64,000 bases of DNA from Phytopseudomonas dryadis (GTDB lineage: Bacteria > Pseudomonadota > Gammaproteobacteria > Pseudomonadales > Pseudomonadaceae): contig NZ_QJUM01000023.1 of NCBI RefSeq assembly GCF_004327355.1, positions 37,595-101,594 of the forward strand. Reading direction: 5' to 3'. Below are positions 17,407 to 26,514 of the stretch, piece by piece. Made by a program: the position numbers and the translations under genes. Under the pieces are notes generated by a model. That model did no database searches. It was given only the letters and a program-made list of their open reading frames with translations, and had not been told where the DNA came from. The stretch's first letter is position 1; each line of letters starts with the position of its first letter.

Positions 17407-19650
17407 TCAGGGCGCCCGGTGGCGACGGGCCTCGATGATATTGGGCAACTGGGAAATGCGCCCGAGCAGGCGCCCCAGGGCATCCAGACCGGGGATCTCC
17501 ACGGTCAGCGACATCGATGCGGTGTTGTCTTCCTTGTTCGAACGGGTGTTGACCGCCAGCACGTTGAGCTTCTCGTTGAGCAGCATCTGGGTGACGTCGC
17601 GCAGCAGGCCGGAGCGGTCGTAGGCGCGGATGATGATGTCCACCGGGTAGGTCTGCGCCGGCACCGGCCCCCAGCTGACCTGGATGATGCGCTCCGGCTC
17701 GCGGCCGGCCAGTTGCAGCACCGAGGCGCAGTCCTGGCGGTGGATGCTCACGCCGCGGCCCAGGGTGATGTAGCCGACGATGGGGTCGCCCGGCAGCGGC
17801 TGGCAGCAGCCGGCCATCTGCGTCAGCAGGTTGCCGACGCCCTGGATCTGGATATCGCCGCGCTTGCCCGGCTTGAAGCCCTGGGCCTTGCGCGGAATCA
17901 GCTCGAGCTGCTCGCTGCCGCGCTCCGGCTCGACCAGTTGCTGCGCCAGGTTGACCAGTTGCGCCAGGCGCAGGTCGCCGGCGCCGAGGGAAGCGAACAG
18001 ATCCTCGGCGGTTTTCAGGTTGGCCTTCTCGGCCAGTTTCTCGAAATCCACCGGTGGCAGCGCCACCCGTGCCAGTTCGCGCTCGAGCATGGTCTTGCCG
18101 GCGGCGACGTTCTGGTCGCGATCCTGCAGCTTGAACCAGTGCACGATCTTGGCCCGCGCCCGCGACGTGGTGACGTAGCCCAGGTTGGAGTTCAGCCAGT
18201 CGCGGCTCGGCGTGCCCTGCTTGCTGGTGATGATCTCGACCTGCTCGCCGGTCTGCAGGCTGTAGTTGAGCGGCACGATACGCCCGTTGATCTTGGCGCC
18301 CCGGCAGTTGTGGCCGATCTCGGTGTGCACCCGGTAGGCGAAATCCAGCGGCGTGGCGCCCTTGGGCAGGTCGATGGCATGGCCGTCGGGGGTGAACACG
18401 TAGACCCGGTCCGGCTCGATATCGACGCGCAGCTGCTCGGCCAGCCCACCGATGTCGCCCAGCTCCTCGTGCCACTCCAGCACCTGGCGCAGCCAGGAGA
18501 TCTTCTCTTCGTAGTGGCTGGAGCCGGATTTGACGTCGGTGCCCTTGTAGCGCCAGTGGGCGCATACGCCCAGTTCCGCTTCCTCGTGCATGCCCGAGGT
18601 GCGGATCTGCACCTCCAGCACCTTGCCCTCCGGACCGAGCACGGCGGTATGCAGCGAACGGTAGCCGTTCTCCTTGGGGTTGGCGATGTAGTCGTCGAAC
18701 TCCTTGGGAATGTGTCGCCACAAGGTGTGCACGATACCCAGGGCGGTGTAGCAGTCGCGCACCGCCGGCACCAGCACGCGCACCGCGCGCACGTCGTAGA
18801 TCTGGCTGAACTGCAGGCCCTTGCGCTGCATCTTGCGCCAGATCGAATAGATGTGTTTCGCCCGGCCGCTGATATCGGCCTTGATACCGGTGGCTTCCAG
18901 TTCCTCGCGCAGCTGCTCCATCACTTCGTTGATGTAGTGCTCGCGATCCAGGCGGCGCTCGTGCAGCAGGTTGGCGATCTGCTTGTACTGTTCCGGCTCC
19001 AGGTAGCGGAACGACAGATCCTCCAGCTCCCACTTGATATGGCCGATGCCCAGGCGGTGGGCCAGGGGGGCGTAGATGTCGAAGACTTCGCGGGCCACGC
19101 GCTGACGCTTCTCGTCATCGGTGTCCTTCACCGCGCGGATGGCGCAGGTACGCTCGGCCAGCTTGATCAGCGCCACGCGCACGTCGTCGACCATGGCCAC
19201 CAGCATCTTGCGCAGGTTGTCCACCTGGGCCTGGGAGCCGAGCACCAGGGAGTCGCGCGGATTGAGGCTGGCGCTGATGGCCGCCATGCGCAGCACGCCT
19301 TCGATCAGCTTGGCCACCACCGGGCCGAAGCGCTGATGCACCGCGGCCAGGGTGATCTTGCCTTCGCGCACGCCACGGTAGATGACAGCCGCGACCAGTG
19401 AATCCTGATCGAGCTTGAGGTCGGCGAGAATCTCGGCGATTTCCAGGCCGGCGCTGAAGCTGGAGGCGCCCTCCGTCCACAGGTTCTGCGCCGCGTTGGC
19501 CTGCTGCTCGGCGGCACGGGCGAACTCGCAGGCATCGCGCAACGCATCGCGATCGAGGGCGGGGTCGACGCTGGTGACGTGCTCCAGCCAGGCCTCGAGA
19601 TTGATACTGCCATCATCATTGATCGGCTGGTGCACTCTAACCTGAACCAT
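17407..19650 (-). CDS. relA: (p)ppGpp synthetase I RelA
   Basis: 747 residues; ribosome-associated synthase of (p)ppGpp from GTP/GDP and ATP during amino-acid starvation. Domains in order: a degenerate HD domain (about 50-200) in which the HDxxED hydrolase motif is replaced by YRGVREG, marking RelA rather than SpoT; the synthetase domain with YDVRAVRVLV and NPKENGYRSLHTAVLGPEG near 275-345; TGS (DRVYVFTPDGHAIDLPKGATPLDFAY, about 420-480); a zinc-finger/helical region with CCQPLPGDPIVGYI; and a C-terminal ACT domain. The leader contains a small hairpin. Confidence 0.97.
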   Translation of the reverse strand: MVQVRVHQPINDDGSINLEAWLEHVTSVDPALDRDALRDACEFARAAEQQANAAQNLWTEGASSFSAGLEIAEILADLKLDQDSLVAAVIYRGVREGKITLAAVHQRFGPVVAKLIEGVLRMAAISASLNPRDSLVLGSQAQVDNLRKMLVAMVDDVRVALIKLAERTCAIRAVKDTDDEKRQRVAREVFDIYAPLAHRLGIGHIKWELEDLSFRYLEPEQYKQIANLLHERRLDREHYINEVMEQLREELEATGIKADISGRAKHIYSIWRKMQRKGLQFSQIYDVRAVRVLVPAVRDCYTALGIVHTLWRHIPKEFDDYIANPKENGYRSLHTAVLGPEGKVLEVQIRTSGMHEEAELGVCAHWRYKGTDVKSGSSHYEEKISWLRQVLEWHEELGDIGGLAEQLRVDIEPDRVYVFTPDGHAIDLPKGATPLDFAYRVHTEIGHNCRGAKINGRIVPLNYSLQTGEQVEIITSKQGTPSRDWLNSNLGYVTTSRARAKIVHWFKLQDRDQNVAAGKTMLERELARVALPPVDFEKLAEKANLKTAEDLFASLGAGDLRLAQLVNLAQQLVEPERGSEQLELIPRKAQGFKPGKRGDIQIQGVGNLLTQMAGCCQPLPGDPIVGYITLGRGVSIHRQDCASVLQLAGREPERIIQVSWGPVPAQTYPVDIIIRAYDRSGLLRDVTQMLLNEKLNVLAVNTRSNKEDNTASMSLTVEIPGLDALGRLLGRISQLPNIIEARRHRAP

Positions 19651-19669
19651 CTTGCTTACCTTCCCTACC

Positions 19670-19686
19670 GCGGGGGCATGCCCCGC
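19670..19686. other. Hairpin in the relA leader
   Basis: GCGGGG-GCATG-CCCCGC forms a six-pair G/C stem 20 bases before the relA ATG, in the 146-base gap after rlmD. No T tract follows, so a terminator is unlikely; it could affect relA mRNA structure. Confidence 0.4.
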
Positions 19687-19796
19687 CGAATGTCGCCGGG
19701 CTTCTGCGAGCCGGTCGGTTTAACCACATCAGGCGCAATCCCTGTGCGCCACTGCAATTCGTCTGGCCGAGCCGTCAGGCGTCGCCAGTCACCCTC

Positions 19797-21146
19797 TCAA
19801 CGCTCGAACAGGGCCATCGCCTCGACATGCGCCGTCTGCGGGAACATGTCGAGAATACCGGCTTTTTTCAGCCGGTAACCCTGCTGCAACAATTCGCTAC
19901 TGTCGCGTGCCAGCGTCGCCGGGTTGCACGACACGTACAGCAGGCGCCTGGCGCCGAGGCTGGCGATCTGTCTGACCACCTGCAATGCACCATCGCGAGG
20001 CGGATCGAGCAACACCGCCTCGAAGCCGCCTGTGGCCCAACCGGTCTCGACCAGCGGGTTGGACAGATCGGCCTGGAAAAAGTGCGCATTGGCCAGCCCG
20101 TTGGCCCGGGCGTTGTCCGCCGCCCGCTCGACCATGGCCTGCACACCTTCCACGGCGACCACTTCGCGGGCCAGCCGGGCCAGGGGCAAGGCGAAATTGC
20201 CCAGGCCGCAGAACAGATCGAGCACCCGCTCCGACGCCTGTGGCGCCAGCCATTGCAAGGCCTGGGCCACCATGGCCTCGTTCACCGCCGCGTTGACCTG
20301 GACGAAATCACCGGGCCGGTACGCCAGTTGCAGATCCCAGGTCTCCAGGCGATAGCCCAGGCTCAGGGTCGCGTCCAGCGGCTGCGGATCGGCCTCGCCC
20401 TGCAGCCACAACTGGGCCTTATGTACCGTGCAGAACGCCTGCAGGCGGGCCAGGTCGACTTCGCCCAGCGGCGCGGTATGGCGGATCAGCATGGCACTGG
20501 AACTGCCATGGAACAGCTCCACATGACCGATGGCACGGGGCGCGTGCAGACCTGCCAGCAGGCTCGGCAAGGCGCGCAGAATCGGTTGCAAGGGCTGTAC
20601 CAGCACCGCGCAGTCTTGGATGGCGATGATGTCCTGACTGGCCGCGGCACGAAAACCGACCTCCAGCCTCTTCTGCCGCGGGTCCCAGCGCACGGCGATC
20701 CGCGCGCGGCGCCGATAGCCGAACTCGGGGCCGCTGAGGGGCTCGGCCCAGGCCTCGGGTTGGAGATCGGCCAGACGGCTGAACTGCTCGGCGAGCAGGC
20801 GCCGTTTCAGCGCGAGCTGCTCGCCATGGGCCATGTGCTGCAGGCTGCAGCCACCGCATACGCGGGCATGCACGCAGGGTTCGCTGCGGCGTTCGGGGCG
20901 GGCCTGCAAGACGCGCTCGCTGCGCGCCTCGACCACCTGGCTGCGCGCGCCCAGCACCCGCGCCTCGACCTCCTCGCCCGGCAAGGCACCGCTGACGAAC
21001 CAGGTACGCCCTTCGACGAAGGCGATGCCGCGGCCATCGTTGGCCAGGCGCTCGATCCGCAGGCGCTGCTTCTTGCCCACCGGCAGTTGCGGCGCACGGG
21101 CCCCGCCACTGGGCTGGAAGCGCAGACCGCCGTGCTTGCGGGCCAT
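19797..21146 (-). CDS. rlmD: 23S rRNA (uracil1939-C5)-methyltransferase
   Basis: 449 residues. An N-terminal TRAM-like domain (KKQRLRIERLANDGRGIAFV) is followed by the iron-sulfur ligands Cys91, Cys97, Cys100 (CVHARVCGGC) and Cys179 (AIQDC). The Rossmann methyltransferase domain has VLDLFCGLGNFALPLA for SAM, VLLDPPRDGA, and the nucleophile in LLYVSCNPATLARD, with the closing HVEAMALFER. It methylates U1939 of 23S rRNA. Its ATG overlaps the cysM stop by one base, and relA follows, the conserved cysM-rlmD-relA order. Confidence 0.96.
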   Translation of the reverse strand: MARKHGGLRFQPSGGARAPQLPVGKKQRLRIERLANDGRGIAFVEGRTWFVSGALPGEEVEARVLGARSQVVEARSERVLQARPERRSEPCVHARVCGGCSLQHMAHGEQLALKRRLLAEQFSRLADLQPEAWAEPLSGPEFGYRRRARIAVRWDPRQKRLEVGFRAAASQDIIAIQDCAVLVQPLQPILRALPSLLAGLHAPRAIGHVELFHGSSSAMLIRHTAPLGEVDLARLQAFCTVHKAQLWLQGEADPQPLDATLSLGYRLETWDLQLAYRPGDFVQVNAAVNEAMVAQALQWLAPQASERVLDLFCGLGNFALPLARLAREVVAVEGVQAMVERAADNARANGLANAHFFQADLSNPLVETGWATGGFEAVLLDPPRDGALQVVRQIASLGARRLLYVSCNPATLARDSSELLQQGYRLKKAGILDMFPQTAHVEAMALFER

Positions 21147-22051
21147 CAGTTGGCCGCTGCGTCGTACACGCCGGTGGACAGGTAACGGTCGCCACGGTCG
21201 CAGATGATCGCCACCATCACCGCATTCTCCACTTCGCGCGACAGGCGCAGCATCGCCGCCACCGCGCCGCCCGAGGACACGCCACAGAAGATGCCCTCTT
21301 CACGCGCCATGCGTCGCATCACGTCCTCGGCTTCGCTCTGCGCCATGTCGACGATCCGGTCGACGCGCTCGGCCTCGAAGATCTTCGGCAGGTATTCCTC
21401 GGGCCAGCGGCGGATACCGGGAATGGCGGAACCTTCCATGGGCTGCAGGCCGATGATGCGCACCGCGGGATTCTGTTCCTTGAGGTAACGCGAGACGCCC
21501 ATGATGGTGCCGGTGGTGCCCATGGAGCTGATGAAGTGGCTGATCCGGCCATGGGTCTGGCGCCAGATTTCCGGGCCGGTGCCGGTGTAGTGGGCGACCG
21601 GATTGTCGCCGTTGGCGAACTGGTCGAGCACCTTGCCGCGCCCTTCGGCCTGCATGGCCAGGGCCAGGTCGCGCGCGCCCTCCATGCCCTCTTCCTTGCT
21701 CACCAGGATCAGCTCGGCGCCATAGGCGGTCATCGCCGCCTTGCGCTCGTCACTGGAGTTGTCGGGCATGATCAGGATCATCCGATAGCCCTTGATCGCC
21801 GCCGCCATGGCCAGGGCGATGCCGGTATTGCCCGAGGTCGCCTCGATCAGCGTGTCACCGGGGCCGATGTCGCCGCGCAGTTCGGCACGGTTGATCATCG
21901 ACAGCGCCGGGCGATCCTTCACCGAACCGGCCGGGTTGTTGCCCTCTAACTTCACCAGCAGGGTATTGCTGGTGTCGCCAGGCAGGCGTTGCAGGCGAAC
22001 CAGGGGGGTATTGCCGACGCAATCGGCAATGGTGGGGTATTGCAGGGTCAT
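21146..22051 (-). CDS. cysM: Cysteine synthase B
   Basis: 301 residues, PLP-dependent beta-replacement of O-acetylserine with sulfide or thiosulfate. The start MTLQYPTIADCVGNTPLVRL is the family norm; the frame extends to 22126, but that extra piece lies in a repeat. Lys45 in NNPAGSVKDRPAL binds PLP. EATSGNTGIALAMAAAIKGY forms the substrate loop and GTTGTIMGVSRYLKEQ the phosphate loop. The RRWPEEYLPKIF segment favours the CysM over the CysK branch. It is translationally coupled to rlmD. Confidence 0.94.
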   Translation of the reverse strand: MTLQYPTIADCVGNTPLVRLQRLPGDTSNTLLVKLEGNNPAGSVKDRPALSMINRAELRGDIGPGDTLIEATSGNTGIALAMAAAIKGYRMILIMPDNSSDERKAAMTAYGAELILVSKEEGMEGARDLALAMQAEGRGKVLDQFANGDNPVAHYTGTGPEIWRQTHGRISHFISSMGTTGTIMGVSRYLKEQNPAVRIIGLQPMEGSAIPGIRRWPEEYLPKIFEAERVDRIVDMAQSEAEDVMRRMAREEGIFCGVSSGGAVAAMLRLSREVENAVMVAIICDRGDRYLSTGVYDAAAN

Positions 22052-22102
22052 GGCGTCGATCGAGTCCAGACGGCTGGAAGGGGCGATCATGATACGGCAA
22101 AA

Positions 22103-22196
22103 GCAGCCGCAAGCTCCAAGCTTCAAGCGGCAAGAAAAAGCACGAACCGACCGCCAACGGCTTTTACTTGTGGCTTGTGGCTTGCGGCTTGCAGCT
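22103..22196. repeat. Imperfect inverted GCAAGC/GCTTGC repeat
   Basis: A left arm rich in GCAAGCTCCAAGCTTCAAGCG and a right arm rich in CTTGTGGCTTGCGGCTTGC are imperfect inverted copies in the gap between cysM and the ABC ATPase gene. The right arm runs into the ATPase stop codon. This is a common type of Pseudomonas spacer sequence. Confidence 0.65.
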
Positions 22197-23013
22197 ACCT
22201 CCGGGTCACCCCGGCGATCAGCGGCGTGCCGCTGACCGGATCGGTCATCAGCGTGCAGCGCACCTCATACAGCTCTTCGACCAGCGCCGGTGTGACGATC
22301 TGCGTCGGCGCGCCCTCGGCGATGATGCACCCCGCCTTCATCGCCACCAGGTGGTCGGCATAGCGGCAGGCGCTGGACAGGTCGTGCACCACCATGACCA
22401 CGGTCTTGCCGACCGAGGCCAGGTCACGGATCAGCTCGAACACCTCGATCTGGTGCCCCAGGTCGAGGGCCGAGGTCGGTTCGTCGAGCAGCAGCAAGGG
22501 GGTCTGCTGGGCCACCGCCATGGCGATCCAGGCGCGCTGGCGCTGACCGCCGGACATCGACTCCAGGGGGCGTTCGGCCAGCGTCTGCAGATCCGCCACG
22601 CGCAAGGCTTCGTCGACGATGGCCTGGTCTTCCGCCGACCACTGGCGCAGCAGGCTCTGGTGCGGCTGGCGACCGAAACGGATCAGTTCGGAGACGGTCA
22701 GGCCGTCGGGCGCCGAGGCGTCCTGGGGCAGCAGGGCCAGTTGCCGCGCCACTTCCTTGGACGGCAGGCTGCCGATGGCCCGGCCATTGAGCAACACCGC
22801 GCCGGCACTGGGCTTGTGCAGTCGCGACAACCCGGCCAGCAGGGTCGACTTGCCGCAGCCATTGGGCCCGACGATGGCGGTGACCCGGCCCGGCGGAATG
22901 CGCAGCGACAGCGACTCGATGATCGCAGCATGGGGGTAGCCCAGGCTCAGGTTCTCGGCCTGCAGGGTGACTTCGGCGTCAGGCCGGGTGGCGAACAGAT
23001 TGGAAGTGGTCAT
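22195..23013 (-). CDS. Iron-siderophore ABC transporter, ATPase (FecE/FepC type)
   Basis: 272 residues. It powers uptake of ferric siderophore across the inner membrane. Walker A is GPNGCGKSTLLAGLSRL (about 49-65), followed by a Q-loop in LLPQDASAPDGLTV, the signature SMSGGQRQRAWIAMA, Walker B LLLLDEPTSALDLGHQ and the switch His in VMVVHDLSSACRYAD. The FecE/FepC branch is indicated by the whole pattern and by its place as last gene of an SBP-permease-permease-ATPase set. It follows the second permease by 13 bases. Confidence 0.92.
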   Translation of the reverse strand: MTTSNLFATRPDAEVTLQAENLSLGYPHAAIIESLSLRIPPGRVTAIVGPNGCGKSTLLAGLSRLHKPSAGAVLLNGRAIGSLPSKEVARQLALLPQDASAPDGLTVSELIRFGRQPHQSLLRQWSAEDQAIVDEALRVADLQTLAERPLESMSGGQRQRAWIAMAVAQQTPLLLLDEPTSALDLGHQIEVFELIRDLASVGKTVVMVVHDLSSACRYADHLVAMKAGCIIAEGAPTQIVTPALVEELYEVRCTLMTDPVSGTPLIAGVTRR

Positions 23014-23026
23014 CGGGCGTCTCGTC

Positions 23027-24082
23027 TCATGTCAACCTGCGCGATGGCTGACGCAGCAGGATCCACAGCAGGTAAGGTCCGCCGACGACGGCGGTGATCA
23101 CGCCGACGGGAATTTCGATCGGCGCCAGCCAGGTACGCCCGACCCAGTCCGCGCAGGTCATCAGCAACGCCCCGGCCAGGGCCGAACACAATACCGGCAC
23201 GCCGCGATGACCGCTCAGGTAACGGGCCATTTCCGGCGCGGCCAGGGCGACCAGGCCGACCGGGCCGGCGACCGCCACGGCCAGCGCCGTGAGCAGCACG
23301 GTGGTCACCAGGGTCAGCATGCGCATGGCCTGCAGGCGCACGCCGAGGCCGATCGCCACGCTGTCGGAAAAGCGCATCAGGCTGAGCACCCGCCCCAGGT
23401 ACTTGACCAGCGGCAGGCACACCAGCAGGCCGACGCCCAGCAGCCAGATCGCCAGCGCCGGACGGGCGTTGAGGCTGCCCACCGTCCACGGATAGGCCTG
23501 GTTGGCGGCGTCGATGTCGGCGCGCGCCAGCATCAGGTTGGTCAGCGCGCCGAACACCGCGCCCACGGCGATACCCACCACGATGAAACGATAACCGCGC
23601 GCACCGGCTCCGGCGCTGAGGCCGAAGGCCAGCACCGCCGCCGTGGTGGCCCCGGCCAAGGCCAGCATCGAAGGCGCCAGGCTGGTCGGCACGGCGACGA
23701 TGGACGCCACCGCGAACGCCGTGGCGCCATCGTCGATACCGATCACCCCGGGGGTGGCCAGGCGGTTGCGCGCCAGGGTCTGCAGCAGGCAGCCGCCAAT
23801 GCCGAACGCCGCGCCGGTGAGCAGTCCGGCGATCAGGCGCTGCAGACGCAACTCCTGTACCAGGAACACGTGCATCGGCTCGCCCTGGCCGAAGGCCGCC
23901 GCCAGGGCCGTCCAGGGTGCCAGCCCGGCGGCACCGGAGGCCAGGCTGATCGCGGCGATCACCAGCAGCGCAGCGGACAGGCCCAGCGCGGTGAACAGCC
24001 CACGACGATGCAGCAGCACGCGCCAGGGGCCGCAGGCCAGCAGCCAGTGGCCCGCCGGCGCCTTGAGAGATGCATGATTCAT
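23027..24082 (-). CDS. Iron-siderophore ABC transporter permease (FecD/FepG type)
   Basis: 351 residues with about nine membrane helices and the FecCD signature LQRLIAGLLTGAAFGIGGCL near residues 78-97. LARNRLATPGVIGIDDGATAFAV and GPVGLVALAAPEMARYLSGHRGVPV are the coupling region to the ATPase. It pairs with the next permease to form the channel. Its ATG overlaps the stop of the first permease by four bases (ATGA). The substrate is presumably the same ferric catecholate or hydrolysed siderophore taken up by the linked receptor. Confidence 0.9.
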   Translation of the reverse strand: MNHASLKAPAGHWLLACGPWRVLLHRRGLFTALGLSAALLVIAAISLASGAAGLAPWTALAAAFGQGEPMHVFLVQELRLQRLIAGLLTGAAFGIGGCLLQTLARNRLATPGVIGIDDGATAFAVASIVAVPTSLAPSMLALAGATTAAVLAFGLSAGAGARGYRFIVVGIAVGAVFGALTNLMLARADIDAANQAYPWTVGSLNARPALAIWLLGVGLLVCLPLVKYLGRVLSLMRFSDSVAIGLGVRLQAMRMLTLVTTVLLTALAVAVAGPVGLVALAAPEMARYLSGHRGVPVLCSALAGALLMTCADWVGRTWLAPIEIPVGVITAVVGGPYLLWILLRQPSRRLT

Positions 24083-25092
24083 AGGGTCGGCATCCTGTGC
24101 CCGCGGACCACGGCGATCAATACCGGCGCACCGATCAAGGCGGTCACCACGCCGATCGGCAGTTCATAGGGGCTGACCAGCAAGCGCGAGAGGATATCGG
24201 CGAACAGGATGATGCTCGGCCCGAGCAGCAACGACAGGCCGATGGTGCGGCGAATGTCCGGCCCCACCAGGCGCCGGGCCACGAAAGGCACCACCAGGCC
24301 GACGAAGGCGATCGGCCCCGCCGCCGCCGTTGCCGTGCCCACCAGCACGGCGACCCCGAGCAGCGCACCGAGGCGCGTGAGCGCCGGGTGATGACCCAGC
24401 CCGGTGGCCATTTTCTCGCCCAGGGCCAGGGCCGACAGCGGCCGGATCAGCGGCAGCAGGATCGCCAGACCGAGCAGCAGCCCCGGCGTACTCCAGGTCA
24501 GCACGTCCTGTGGCCTGCCGGCCAGCGCGCCGATGATCCAGAAGCGGATTTCGTCGGCGCTGCGCTGATCGTGCAGCAGGATCAGCGTGCTGATGGCGGT
24601 GAGAATCCCGGAGAACGCCGCGCCGGCCAGCACCAGGCGCACCGGGTCGTCGCCGACGCCGCGGACCTGGGTCACCAGCAGCACCAGCAGGCAACCCACC
24701 AGGGCGCCAGCGATGGCCACGCCGAGATTGAGGGTCGCCGCGCTGGCGCCCAGGCTGATCGCCAGCACCACGGCAAAGGAAGCGCCGGCGCTGACGCCGA
24801 GCAGGCCCGGCTCGGCCAGCGGGTTGCGCGTGGCCGACTGCAGCACCACACCCGCCGCGCCCAGGGCCACGCCCGCCAGCACGCCCAGCAGGGTGCGTGG
24901 CAGGCGCAGTTCGAAGAGCACGAAACGGGCCTCGCCATCGGCCGTCGCAAACAGCGCCTGCGCACTGCGCAGGACACCGACCTCGCCCGCACCGATCAGC
25001 AGGCTGGCCAGGCACAGGGCCAGCAGCAGGCCGACACAGAGCGCCAATGCCCGCGACAGCGGCAGGCGCGCGCCCTTCCCCGCTGCAATCAT
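24079..25092 (-). CDS. Iron-siderophore ABC transporter permease (FecC/FepD type)
   Basis: 337 residues, FecCD family, about nine helices. ELRLPRTLLGVLAGVALGAAG, SATRNPLAEPGLLGVSAGASFAVV and GPIAFVGLVVPFVARRLVGPD are diagnostic of BtuC/FepD permeases. It overlaps the substrate-binding protein gene by four bases upstream and the partner permease by four bases downstream, so the four importer genes are tightly coupled. Confidence 0.91.
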   Translation of the reverse strand: MIAAGKGARLPLSRALALCVGLLLALCLASLLIGAGEVGVLRSAQALFATADGEARFVLFELRLPRTLLGVLAGVALGAAGVVLQSATRNPLAEPGLLGVSAGASFAVVLAISLGASAATLNLGVAIAGALVGCLLVLLVTQVRGVGDDPVRLVLAGAAFSGILTAISTLILLHDQRSADEIRFWIIGALAGRPQDVLTWSTPGLLLGLAILLPLIRPLSALALGEKMATGLGHHPALTRLGALLGVAVLVGTATAAAGPIAFVGLVVPFVARRLVGPDIRRTIGLSLLLGPSIILFADILSRLLVSPYELPIGVVTALIGAPVLIAVVRGHRMPTL

Positions 25093-26024
25093 TGACCGGA
25101 CAAGGCCTTCTCCACGTCATCGAGGATGACCTGCGCGGCCAACGGGCCACTGCCGCTGCTCCAGATCTGCCCGTCGACGCTGACGGCATGGCCACTGCTG
25201 ACCGCTTTCAGGCGCGCGAAGGCCGGTTGCTGACGGGCCTGCTCCAGCGCCTTGGCGCCATCGGGGTTGAGGGTGGCGAGGAACAGCCAGTCGCCATCGA
25301 TGCGCGACAGGTTCTCCAGGCTCAGGGCATCGCTATGGGGTTTCGTGGTCAACGCCTCGGCCATCGCCGTGCTCTTGAAACCGAGCTGCGCCAGCAACTG
25401 GCCGACGAACAGGTGGCTGGACATCACGCCCGGGCCCTGGGGATTCCAGCGCACCACCGACGCCACCTGGCCCGGCTCGACCTTGCCCTTGAGGGCGTCG
25501 ATGCGCTGGTCGATGGCGGCAATCGCGGCCTTGGCCTCGGCGCCCTTGCCCAGGGCCTGGCCATAGAGCTCGACGTTGACACGCCAGTCCTGGAACGAAT
25601 TGCCCTTGGGCACGATGGTCGGCGCCATCAGGCTGAGTTTCTGGTACTGATCCTTGTCCAGCTCCGGCGACGCCAGGATCAGATCGGGTTGCAGGGCGAA
25701 CACCGACTCCAGGTTGGTTTCACGGGCGGTACCGACCACTCGAATGGCCCCGGCCTTGTCCTTGAGATAGGCGGACACGTCATTGCCGCCCCGGGTGGCG
25801 ACGCTGCCCAGAGGCTGCACGCCGAGGGACAGGGCGACGTCCAGCGGATTCTCGCCCAGGGTGATCACCCGCTGCGGCGTCCCCTGCAGCTCGACCTCGC
25901 CAAAGGCGGTATCGATCGTGCGCGACTCGGCGACGGCCAGCCCCAACGGCGCCAGGCTGATCAGACCGGCAACGGCCAGCGTGCGCGCCAGGCGGCGGGT
26001 GCAAGTGGAAATCGTGAAATTCAT
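25089..26024 (-). CDS. Siderophore-binding periplasmic protein (FecB/FepB type)
   Basis: 311 residues with a Sec signal peptide (LAVAGLISLAPLGLAVA, cleaved before ESRTID). The mature part has the two-lobed class III fold: TPQRVITLGENPLDVALSLGVQPLG near the start and IDGDWLFLATLNPDG and SSGHAVSVDGQIWSSGSGPLAA near the end. It delivers ferric siderophore to the permease pair. The frame begins at 26030, but AAGGA is spaced seven bases from the ATG at 26024 and only one from the upstream ATG, so 26024 is preferred. It follows the DUF3325 gene by 163 bases with no Fur box visible, so read-through from the receptor promoter is likely. Confidence 0.9.
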   Translation of the reverse strand: MNFTISTCTRRLARTLAVAGLISLAPLGLAVAESRTIDTAFGEVELQGTPQRVITLGENPLDVALSLGVQPLGSVATRGGNDVSAYLKDKAGAIRVVGTARETNLESVFALQPDLILASPELDKDQYQKLSLMAPTIVPKGNSFQDWRVNVELYGQALGKGAEAKAAIAAIDQRIDALKGKVEPGQVASVVRWNPQGPGVMSSHLFVGQLLAQLGFKSTAMAEALTTKPHSDALSLENLSRIDGDWLFLATLNPDGAKALEQARQQPAFARLKAVSSGHAVSVDGQIWSSGSGPLAAQVILDDVEKALSGQ

Positions 26025-26187
26025 GAGCATATCCTTCTCTACCTATGAGCAAATGCCGGCCAACAAACCGGCGCAATCAGCTCCGCCCCATCGCCCACGG
26101 GCTGAGTGGCCCTGTCACGACAAAAGCGGATTTTCGCATGTTCCCCATCAGGGCTGCACGCTCGTCATTTGTTACCGGACACTGCGA

Positions 26188-26514
26188 TCACAGCAGCAGC
26201 GCCAGGCCCAGCGGCATGGGCAACCCCGCCAGGTTCAGCGCCAGACGCGGTCGGTAGGGCAGCAGCAAGGCGACCAGCAGGCCGCCCAGCGAGGCCAGGC
26301 CGCACCAGGCCACCGATCCCATCGCCCAGCCCCAGGCCTGCGCGCTGGCGCAGAAACCGAGCGCCAGCGCCAGCCATCCGCCGATGCGCAAGGCGCGCAG
26401 CAAATGTGCCGGCGGCGCCTTGGCCCCGATCTGTTTGTAATGACGGGCCAGGCCCAGGCACAGCAGCGCCATGCCGCTATAGTTCAGGGTCAGCGCCAGG
26501 GCGAGCATGATCAT
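26188..26514 (-). CDS. DUF3325 small membrane protein
   Basis: 108 residues with three or four hydrophobic helices (LALALTLNYSGMALLCLGLA, ALRIGGWLALALGFCASA, GLASLGGLLVALLLPY). The start ATG overlaps the PepSY stop (ATGA). The LNYSGMALLCLGLARHYKQ beginning and its position behind PepSY fit DUF3325, a family found in siderophore clusters of Pseudomonas. The function is unknown. The open frame extends upstream to 26718 but only inside the PepSY gene. Confidence 0.8.
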   Translation of the reverse strand: MIMLALALTLNYSGMALLCLGLARHYKQIGAKAPPAHLLRALRIGGWLALALGFCASAQAWGWAMGSVAWCGLASLGGLLVALLLPYRPRLALNLAGLPMPLGLALLL

